Part shown: one piece after another, positions 55,310 through 64,000 of the stretch | How positions within the stretch are numbered: the first letter of the stretch is position 1 | Layout: the number at the start of each line of letters is the position of its first letter | Assembly (NCBI GenBank): GCA_964017235.1 | Contig: OZ024929.1 | Span: 112,639,793 to 112,703,792 of the forward strand | Direction: 5' to 3' | Length of the DNA stretch: 64,000 nucleotides | Source: Sabellastarte sp. h YS-2021 | Lineage: Eukaryota; Annelida; Polychaeta; Sabellida; Sabellidae | Made by a program: the position numbers and the translations under genes | Notes under the pieces: model-generated | Databases searched by the model: none | What the model was told of the DNA's origin: nothing | The model's input: only the letters and a program-made list of their open reading frames with translations

Positions 55310-55430
55310 CTGTGATGAGTACCTGTGATGAGCAGCAATGGGCTACGTTAGTACTTGGATGGGTGACCGTCTGAGTTCTAGGCCAGGTACGGGATGTATC
55401 TGACTCAGAACTTTTGTTGCCAGACTTGCA
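55310..55430 (+). repeat. 5S rRNA-derived repeat
   Basis: GTTAGTACTTGGATGGGTGA followed by CCGTCTGAG matches the conserved 3' half of animal 5S rRNA (internal promoter C-box side). The 5' half is not recognisable. It is a pseudogene or the head of a 5S-type (SINE3-like) element, not a working 5S gene. Confidence 0.65.
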
Positions 55431-56143
55431 TAAATTCTAGTGCACTACTCGTCTCTCTGATAGCTTTGCAGCTCTCTTATGTAGACCAAAGGACGTTTCA
55501 GCTTGTGTCATATGAATAGAAAAAATCTGTTACAGAGGTGACGTAATGTATGATACAGGAGGGGGACAGCATTTCACAGTGGACAGCGTTTCACCAATTT
55601 CTATTGTACTTCATTTGAAACTAACATCTACCATGATGCTGAAGGAACTATATAGCATAGAAAAGTGCGCAATATGTCTTGATACTTTTCTAAGATTTTA
55701 GAACTGATAGTATGCAGGATTATAAAAATTAATAACAAAGTTTATATGCCAGTGAAAAATATACCTAACAAACTGATTCTAACTGATGCAAAGAGTTGTA
55801 AGGTCTCTAAACTATGTCTGGGGTCAATATAAATGCGATTTATAACTTCATCATATGCTAGAATACAATGAGAAGAATCAATCTTTAGCTTTAATTATTG
55901 TATGCAAAGTGGTTAATATTCTTTGTAACTTTTTGGGAACAGTATAAAATAATTGCCGAAATGATGTCCACTTTTCGACAGCCCTAATTTTATTGACATA
56001 AGACAAGTTCAATGGATGTATTTGCACTTATCAAAAATGTATTTTAGGATTCTACTATCATTTTACAGTTTGAGGAACCTCTTTTCATTCTGATAACTTT
56101 TATAAAACCACACTGCATTTTGGTATTTTTCTTATGGGCGAAA

Positions 56144-56174
<31 letters not shown>

Positions 56175-58088
56175 TTGTAGCATAAGAATGAACTATATAC
56201 AAGTCAAAACTTTCAGTGAGCGTCCATTAGTAAACTTGGGACAGTGAAAATAATTCACAGTAGGTGTATTTCACAACCATAATCTTACGTGCAATCCAGA
56301 TTCAGATTTGGATTCTTTGGATTAGCTAGATTCGTGACATGCAATTTTCTAAAAGTCAAAATCCAAAATGAAATAAAAAGGATAAACTACTATAAATATA
56401 TTTAAAAATTCTGCCAAAATTGGCTGACACTATTTTGCAAAGCATTATGGATAATCCAATGAATATGAATCCATTAATCTTTCTTCTTAATCTGGATTCT
56501 GATTCTGATCACATCACAAGTGAATATGTTAATCTGACTAGTCTATATTCAACGGATTATGGTTGTGAAATACACCTAGTGAATTTAGAAGATGTATTCC
56601 TTTCTTTTGTAGAAACTGTTCCTTGGTGAAATACAATTAAGTGATTTTTAAAAAAAAATGAATAATAATGATTTTCACTTTTTCTCCAGTTAAAATTTCC
56701 ACCCGTAGAGTATTAGATAAATACTTCTAAACATAATAAACAGTATCTCACAGTTACATTTTGTAATTATTGACACACTGTTATAAATTCTTGATGTTAT
56801 TGTTATGTAAGTACTTACATTAGTCTGGCGTGATATATGTTCAAATATAGACACCCTATTATGATGATTATATCCTTGATGAAATGTACAGTTCCACTTA
56901 TCCAATGAGCATCTGTGTTAACATATACATTAGAATGAATCTTAATACTAAATATTCACACCAGTGAAGGGGCCATTTCTATATTTACATTATCTGCAAG
57001 CCTTATGAGTAGTTCATATATCATTCAGTATGTGACAGGTAATCAAGTCTCACCTTAATTTACATTCTTCCAGAGCAATAGGTCGAACAATTTTGCTTTC
57101 AAAAATCGGAAGTGTGAAAGTAGAAATAAATCCTCCAACATGTTAAAATTATGACACTAAATTACAATAATGGAGACAAATTTAAACTGTATTATTTACA
57201 CTGCGTTAAATGTTTCACCACTGTTGATACTTCTTAAACTCACTGCATAGATGTAAATTTAAGTTAAAGGGAAGGAAATATGGATTTTAGTATTGCTAAG
57301 CCAGCTTTCTGTGTGACAGGAGCAGAACTGATTGATTAACTTTATTTATACCTGCTGTAGATGAATGGCTATCAATATCTTCACGTCTAATACAGGTTTG
57401 TAGAACGTTGTACACTTGTAATAAATAGGCAGGCCATGTGAATATATGAGCAATCAACAACCTATATATTTGTTTCCTTAGTCCAAGTCAAAAGAAATAT
57501 TTTTCCTTTATGTTGGAGCACTAATTAATTATTATGCCCCTGCGGACACCTGAAATAACGAAATATATAATCATGAAGTCGCTGAGACAATACTTAATAG
57601 TATTATAGCTATTTAAAAAGCAGAAAAATTACATCAGTTCAGGTTAATTAAAGTTTTTGGTTGATTCCAAAGTTGTAAATACTTTTGTTTCTCCATTTCC
57701 AATAACTTTCTTTGTTCTTTCTATATTGGGGTTATTGATTTAAATGGTTCAGTTTCTCGGGGTCTGAACTTAACTTGTGAATTGTTTTATCGTTTTAAGG
57801 CCTTACCCTGCTTGCTTTTGTCTCCAATTCTTCCTTCATGTTTTTGAACCTCGTCCTTCGTGGAAGTTTATTTTTCCCGATTCTTTAGTTGGTGTAGTCT
57901 TTTGTGAAACTTTGTCTTTGGAGAAGGCTCATTTGAGCTGACACCATTACTTTTATTTCACTTGTAAAGAGTCGATTAGTAACTGAAGTTAACAAGTCAA
58001 TAGTTATATTTGTTTTGAGGGCCTGACTTACTTCAAAGAAATTTATGAGCATTGATATAATAACAAATAAGCATCTTCTGCATATAAT
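55431..58088. other. No gene seen; one foldback and a poly-C run
   Basis: Around 56265-56600, TAGGTGTATTTCACAACCATA and its complement TATGGTTGTGAAATACACCTA enclose about 300 bp, so an inverted-repeat element of roughly 330 bp lies there. Elsewhere nothing is recognised. Confidence 0.5.
56146..56173. repeat. 28-base poly-C run
   Basis: A pure C run following AAATG. Confidence 0.9.
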
Positions 58089-58811
58089 CCCAGATAACAT
58101 TCAACCGGTGGCCCACTGGCGTATAGTCGGCAGATTTTGCCATCGTTGGGCCACTGTTGGCCCACCGGTGGTCATTGGTTGTATAATCAGCAGTTTGCCG
58201 CTGTTGGGCCAACGGTGGCTTTCCAACCAATCTTCATTTCTGTAGAATTTGCCACTGGTGGGTCACCTATGGTTTTTGTTGAAGATGGCAGTGAGAAATA
58301 ATATGGGATTTGGGGTAACTTAGTAAAAAGTTATTAATAAGTGTGTGTCTGATAATGAGATTTCAGTGAGCCAACTATTTTTAACTCACTATTCAACAAT
58401 TTTAGACATACATACAATATCTTTATTATAAATTTACAAAAGAAAAGTTGTCATTGGACATATTATAATTTTATCAATGAATTATGGAATATCACCTAGG
58501 GACTCTCATCCACCATTGTTTATGTACAACCAATTACATCGTTGGTCATGTGGTTTATCAGTGATTCCCTTAGCTTAAACCTGTCCAAAACCTGTCAATC
58601 ATTTGCCTTAACTACAAATGGCGCCATAGCTGTAGGCTGCAATCTGATTGGCTGAGGCTATTGTGGAATTTCAACCAGTGTATTGCCACTGGTGGGCCAA
58701 TGTTGGCCCAACAGACAAAAAGACGGTGGTCCACCGTTGGCAGCCTCCGGTGGGCCAACGGATTTGCCACTGGTGGCCCACTGTTGGGCACCAGTGGACT
58801 GTTATCTGGGA
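58089..58811. mobile_element. TIR element rich in GGCCCACTGGTGG
   Basis: The ends CCCAGATAACATTC and GACTGTTATCTGGG are inverted with one mismatch. Next to both ends lie short repeats of TTGGGCCACTGTTGGCCCAC in opposing orientation, so each arm also folds internally. The middle (58290-58600) is ordinary AT-rich DNA. No transposase. Confidence 0.75.
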
Positions 58812-59057
58812 TATAGAATTTTATTTTTTTCTCATTTTTAAAGTAAAGTATATTCACACATAATATGGGCTAGATAGCAAAACATTGAAAAGTACTCTGT
58901 ATACCAGAATAGCAACGGAAGATCATGACTTCAAATAGGTGAAAAGAAAATCAGCTTTAATGGGACAAGAAAAATCTCCAATTTAATTTTGCACATCAAA
59001 GTCATAGAGTTTGTTTGGTGTAACGTTGAGCAGCCATTCCCTAAAATAAGATATATT

Positions 59058-59665
59058 AAGCATTAGAAACGTTTTAAAATGGTTTAAACCTTTACAAAAC
59101 GTATTTGAAACCTATTTCAACCCTATATTTGGGTCACTAAATGTTTCCAAATTAACATTTGCACTGTAATGTCTAAAGAACGTTTTATAAACATTTGTTA
59201 AACGTTTATAAAATAACTGGAGAAACTAGATTTGACTTGAAATGTTTTTTTAAAAAAAATATAAAATAGCTGAAGAAATGAAGGCTATGCTGGAAATGTT
59301 TTTCAAATATTCATCATGAAATGTTTGATAAACAATACACATAAAAATGTTCAAACAATATTAGTTGACAATGTTTTGTAAATGTTTGCTCTGAAGTCAA
59401 AGTCAAAGTTGGGGTTTAACGTCCCGTTCAACAGCCAGGGTCATATTGGGACAGGTCCTCAGCATTGCCACTTGTGGGACTCGAACCCACAGAGGTGACA
59501 GCCTATGATTAGATGCCAAACTTGCTAACCACTAGGCCACCGAGGACCTCATGTTTGCTCTGAATGTTTAATAGCAACTGGTAAGATAGGGTTTAGAAGG
59601 GTCTTTGAAACGTTTTATAAACGTTTAAACCATTTTAAAACATTTTAAATGTTTACTTGGAGCCA
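59058..59665. mobile_element. AACGTTT foldback element with nested SINE
   Basis: The left arm AACGTTTTAAAATGGTTTAA is mirrored by AAACCATTTTAAAACATTTT near 59625-59645. The interior is full of AAACGTTT motifs. A SINE with perfect target duplication sits inside. A related block lies at 46.24-46.73 kb. Confidence 0.65.
59396..59550 (-). mobile_element. Short tRNA-headed SINE with 14-bp target duplication
   Basis: ATGTTTGCTCTGAA flanks it at 59382-59395 and 59551-59564. On the minus strand it has A box GTGGCCTAGTGGTTAG and a perfect B box GGTTCGAGTCC. ATATGACCCTGGCTGTTGAA and a tail of repeated TTTGAC follow. With both RNA polymerase III boxes and exact duplications it is the freshest SINE in the window. 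Confidence 0.93.
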
Positions 59666-60640
59666 ATGCTATATAATAAGAAGTTGTTTTGACTATTGCG
59701 ATTTATTTTTGTACGGTATCTACAAGGCAAACATCACAAACTAACATTTATCATTAAACATTTAATAAAGGTATACATAAAATGTTTTTAAAACATTCTA
59801 TTATAAATGGTTTTCGTACACATCATTTTTAAACCTTTGTTTCCCAGGAAAATTTATCTTTCCACTCCCTCAACCCAATCAAAGAAATTTGGTGGATGCT
59901 GCTTCTCTGGTGCAACTGTCACTGCATAGAATAGACTCCAAAAATCATTAGATCATAGGACCCAAACACTGTTTTAGAAATATAGAAAGCATCTCACGTT
60001 GTTTCTTTTCAGAAAAACCTATTTTTTATTAACTCACTAGTCCTGATCTAGACAGTCCCCCACTACCCCGTTGAACGCTAATTTCACTCAGTTGACCATT
60101 ACGGGGAAGATATTACACCTGCACAGCAGTAGTAGATTAGACTAGATTAGTCAATCACTTGCTGATATATTATTTTGACAGACACATCTTCCTGAAAAAT
60201 GGACTTAACTTTCCTGGACATTTTTACTTTTGGTTATTTAACACTTTATAAATTCTTGCTGTTGATAATCAGCAAATAAACACTCTAATTTGTTACCATA
60301 TTCATAAGCATAGGTAAGAACACTGTTTTAAAGGGGGGGGGGGGGCTATTGAACCATATAGGAGGAGTGCAGTGGTAATGCTCCTGTATCCCAACTATAT
60401 GATAAATGATTCAAATGCCTTTAAAATTCCTCTTTATGTATTTTATCTACATGAAGCAGTATTACATCCAAGTTAATTTCAAAAGTAATGCTGTCACATC
60501 ATGTTAGCCAGGTAACTGACATCAAAACATCTTTCCCAAGTTGGACCTGTATAGGCCTTAATAATATAATATTTATATGATTTATAATAATTATCAAGTC
60601 TGTAACTTAAGTTATAACGTTCGCCTGTTAAAGCTACTTG
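59666..60640. other. No gene seen
   Basis: Includes a 13-base poly-G run at 60333-60345. Nothing else recognised. Confidence 0.4.
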
Positions 60641-60649
60641 ATGCTGCTT

Positions 60650-61060
60650 TTTATTTTTTTGTCTGTTAGTGGTTGATTGACGCCAGAGCTACCAGGAAGA
60701 TCTATGTTTCAGAGTTATGTGTTTCATGTTGGCATCTTTCACATGCCTAGACATTTTCTTTGTAAGTTCCTTTAATACAACTGGAAGATTCCATTTTGGT
60801 ATATTTCTGGCACATTTAGGTTTATCCATGCGGAGACAAGAAAGCAGTTTCTTTAAAGTCTGAGCTCTGAGCTAAGTGGTAACTCGCAGGTCTAAAGGAG
60901 TCTATGAGAGCAGTCCTATAGCCATCAAATGTTTCAGCATGATTGGTCAAGTCCTGATACAGATGCAGTTTTAAAGGTGCTTTAGAGAAGACCTCAGAGT
61001 CTTTTCTAATCACTTTTCAAATATGGTTCCTGTTGATGTCTTTTGACCGGCAGAAATTCA
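60650..61060 (-). pseudogene. Tyrosine recombinase fragment (DIRS-type)
   Basis: The minus strand reads ETFDGYRTALIDSFRPASYH, then after a frameshift RNIPKWNLPVVLKELTKK and, in a third frame, FLVALASI. This is the N-terminal and core entry of the YR of DIRS elements ('PxWxLxxVLxxLTK'). No terminal repeat was found around it. Confidence 0.5.
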
Positions 61061-61069
61061 CTGCTGCTA

Positions 61070-62370
61070 CAATAGAGAAAGTTTGTTCTTCAAGTTGTTG
61101 ACTTCTGGGCACCATATATGCAGGTTGAGATACTGTACGTTGTAGTTGAACCTTTAGTGGTGGGCTGCTTAGCAGAGTAGGCCAAAAACTTTAATCAAAG
61201 CAAATTAGCCTAATGCTATCACTATTATGAGTAAACTACACTATCGCATCCTGTATAACTCTGAACCGAAAAGCAGTTGCAGGGTAATTCTAGGGTGAGG
61301 TCTGACTGATTTGTGTTCAGAGATCTATTCCCCAAGCTTGTTCCCTGAATACTTCAGAGTTTTGTTATTGCTCTTTTGATTGTGTCTCAGTTGATCTGGA
61401 CAGATAACCTGCAATATAGCCTACATTTAGACACCCTGGCATATGTCTGGAACGTGGTAAGAATTTGAATTGGTAGCACGAAGAGTGGGTTCCTCCCTGT
61501 TTGTTGATGTAAAATCCTACTATGAGTTGCCCATGGCAACTAACACTTAGATACTGACACCGATTTTACTGTTTAGGAAACTGTTTAAGAACAGTGTGCA
61601 TTTTAAAAGATAAATATATAACCTTTTCTCTAAGTTTGATAATATCATGATTCAAGAGAGCACCCCAACATATACTTGAGATGTCTGTAGATATTTGAAT
61701 GCTGTAATCTTTTAGGCTAATGTCTGCACCTTAATTGCAGTAAATATTGTGGCTTCTGACACCAATCCAAATAAGCTATTATGGTGTCTGACCAGGGAAG
61801 GACTTGATCGAGCGACTGAGGAAATTTCCAAATCTCCTTGAGATGCCACTTGAAAACACACTTGCTCTTAAAGGCTGTGTTGTTAAAACGACTTGATGGA
61901 TTCAGTTCAAATTTGGCATGTGGATGCAGCTGATCTTCAAGATGTGCCCTATTTTTGTGACCTTAAACTCCAAGCAGTAATATAGTTATATTGAATTTAA
62001 GTTTTCCTGTGTTTCCGAAAAGTAGATCTAAATGGCTTGACATACTTGCCATAAACATGGGACTGAACAATATCTTAAATAGAGGAAATAGTTTCCAAGC
62101 ATATGTAAGATCCAGATATAACTAACCTTGGACAGACCGTACATGGTAAGATGACCCTAAACTCTTCCCAGTTGCAAACTTACATTGAGTTAAAAGTTAA
62201 GACAAGTTTTGTGATTTTTTTATGATATTTAAAGTGGTAATTGAGACTTTTCATTTAAATTAAACACATAGACATATCTTAACCTGCAGAGGATATTTAT
62301 TGTGATGCTATTTTTATATTATTTTATGTTTTTCTCTGAATCACCCTTCATTGCCACATGGCAACATTTT
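61070..62370. other. No gene seen
   Basis: No repeat or frame was recognised, apart from possible decay of the DIRS fragment on its left side. Confidence 0.35.
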
Positions 62371-62374
62371 TATA

Positions 62375-62790
62375 GCTCCCGCTGTCCAAAGGCCGGGGTC
62401 AGGAGATTATGAAATGCCATCCATGTGTGCGTGCATGTGTCCCTTTGTCATGTTTTTACACAAACCTTTATTACTCATTCACTTCTGAAGATATCTTCAC
62501 CAAAATTGCAGAGAATGTTATCGGCTATAAGAACGTGTGTAAATACTTTTGGCTTCAGTTTGAAAAGCAAAATGGGTGTCACAGCTGATTGTTAAAAAAT
62601 CATGTTCTAAAAGTTTAAATATTGAATCTGGTTTCATCAAATTTGCACAAAATGTTTATAGTTACTCCTCTCCTGTCTGTCAACAAGGTTTGGTATTACT
62701 GGAACTGTCCTAAGGTGATTTACAACATATATCCTGGATTGTTTTCAATCTGTCAAAATTGTTTCAGTTATCTCAGAATGTGTCAAAATA
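62375..62790 (-). repeat. Reverse copy of the 52.9-54.5 kb repeat end
   Basis: TGAAGATATCTTCACCAAAA, TGTTTTTACACAAACCTTTA and AGCTCCCGCTGTCCAAAGGC correspond, reversed, to the end of the block near 54370-54520. It abuts the LINE fragment. Confidence 0.6.
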
Positions 62791-62794
62791 AATT

Positions 62795-63764
62795 TTGGGG
62801 ATACCTCTTGGTCCTTTGTTGTTCTCCCTAAACAGTTCCCCCTTAGTCAGGTAAATGCAAAATAGATGGATGTCAAATACCATTCTTATGCGGATGACTC
62901 CCAGTTGCTCATCCATCTCTCTCCAGGAAATTGTGCAAACTCATTTCATCAGCTCAAGGCCTGTTTGAATGACATCCATACCTGGATATTTGAAAATAAG
63001 CTTAAATTGAATCCCGAAAAAAACAGAGTTTATAGTTTGGTTCTATGGATAAGTATAAATGGTTCAAGGATTCTGAACATTTTGGGAAACTGCCTCTTCC
63101 CAACGAATGTTGTTTGTTATCTGGGTGTACTGTTGGACTCTAAATTTAGTTTCACCAATCTTGTAAATTCTGTCATTAAATCCTGTTTTGCTAACCTTCG
63201 AGATTTGCATCATATCCAACGCTTACTCTCATATGACGTCTCAGTAATGCTAGGAAATGCATTAGTCAGTAGTCTCCGGGATTATTGGAATTCTCTGTTT
63301 TGCAATTTGTCCCCCAAGAATATTACAAGGCTTCAAAATATCCAAAATTGTTTGGCATGCTTTGTCTCTGGTACTCCCAGATTTTTTCATGTCACTACAA
63401 CCTTAAAGTCTTTTCTCTGGCTTCCTGTTAAGCAACGAATCATTTTCAAAACCCTGGTACTCGTACATAAGTAGCTTACCACTGGCAAACCACAATACTT
63501 TACCCCATATTTGTCTTTATATATATCTGTTGTTAAAACAAGACGTAGTCATCCAGAAAAGATGTTTCTCAAAGACCCCTTCTGTAGCTCTTCAGTTCAT
63601 CATAAATCTAAAGTTCATTTCAAGAAGTGCTTTTCATAGATGCTCCAAAACTCTGGGATGATTTGCCACTGGAAATTCAAGCTGCTCCTGCACTATCATG
63701 TTTCAAAATGCAACTTAAAACTTTTCTGTTTCAAAAGTCTTTCCCTTGGTTTTCTTACTACTGA
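62795..63764 (+). pseudogene. CR1/Jockey-like LINE, 3' end of the reverse transcriptase
   Basis: Starting near GIPLGPLLFSLNSSPL, then in a second frame YHSYADDSQLLIHL (catalytic YADD at 62887-62898), NKLKLNPEK, VCYLGVLLDSKFSF and the thumb. A stop at 63472 and a frame change separate APKLWDDLPLEIQAAPALSC, the typical C-terminus, which ends at 63764. The 5' part is missing, as is usual for truncated LINEs. Confidence 0.88.
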
Positions 63765-64000
63765 AAACCAATGATCCCCTGGTGACGACCCTATTATGTT
63801 TCATGACTTCTGATTTATGTATTATGATTCGGATGGTGTGCCTTAGAATCCATGAGTTTGGAGATTAAGCACATGGATACCTGATACCTGTTAGGAGAGC
63901 TTGCTTCAGAGTAATTTTGCAAGTGTCGAATTTGATCTGTTGACCCCTGCTTTAAGGTTCATTTTATGGTCACACTACGTCCATTTTTGCTTTATACCTG
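63765..64000. other. Probable LINE 3' UTR
   Basis: Non-coding sequence following the RT stop. No terminal repeat or poly-A is seen before the window ends. Confidence 0.4.

Noticed and set aside
55340-55400. Functional 5S rRNA gene
   Set aside because: Only the 3' half is similar and it is diverged; no 5' half or terminator in the right place.
59396-59550. Functional tRNA gene, because of strong A and B boxes
   Set aside because: It lacks a proper cloverleaf end and is followed by a SINE body, with target-site duplications on both sides.

Overview
The window is animal nuclear DNA: AT-rich, intron-rich and crowded with transposable elements. Its only convincing host gene is a spliced minus-strand gene for an MFSD14 (HIAT1-type) major facilitator transporter. 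The repeat content (DIRS elements, Helentron-like elements, tRNA-headed SINEs with a shared 3' domain, AGGTCA-rich tandem repeats) suggests a lophotrochozoan, probably a marine mollusc. That placement is an inference from repeat style, not from a marker gene.

The MFSD14-like gene runs from about 39.66 kb down to 4.23 kb. I can place eleven exons, all with GT-AG borders and compatible phases, giving about 518 residues. Introns 1 (5.0 kb), 3 (18.9 kb) and 9 (4.3 kb) hold most of the repeats.

Repeat layout: 1-1.73 kb is the end of a DIRS retrotransposon. 5.65-9.45 and 24.85-28.12 kb are two nearly identical copies of a Helentron-like non-autonomous element (terminal ACTAGA, stem-loop, asymmetric inverted repeats, about 350-bp internal tandem units, CGG tract). 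The first copy carries a hAT-type MITE with an 8-bp target duplication, and the second copy preserves the empty site. 15.2-21.3 kb is another Helentron-like element split by a degenerate DIRS element whose RT, RNase H and tyrosine recombinase can be read in order on the minus strand. 36.65-38.09 kb is a third Helentron-like family.

Upstream of the gene, 40.84-45.98 kb is a complete but decayed Ty3/Gypsy LTR retrotransposon with two LTRs of about 222 bp, primer site, gag, protease, RT, RNase H, integrase and polypurine tract. From 46 to 64 kb I see inverted-repeat MITEs, one with an inverted GTCGAC-rich interior, SINEs, a 5S rRNA-like repeat, AGGTCA-type and 'ggccattttgttttt' repeats, a stray tyrosine recombinase fragment and the 3' end of a CR1/Jockey-like LINE. 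No tRNA or rRNA gene that looks functional, no CRISPR array and no prokaryotic feature was seen.
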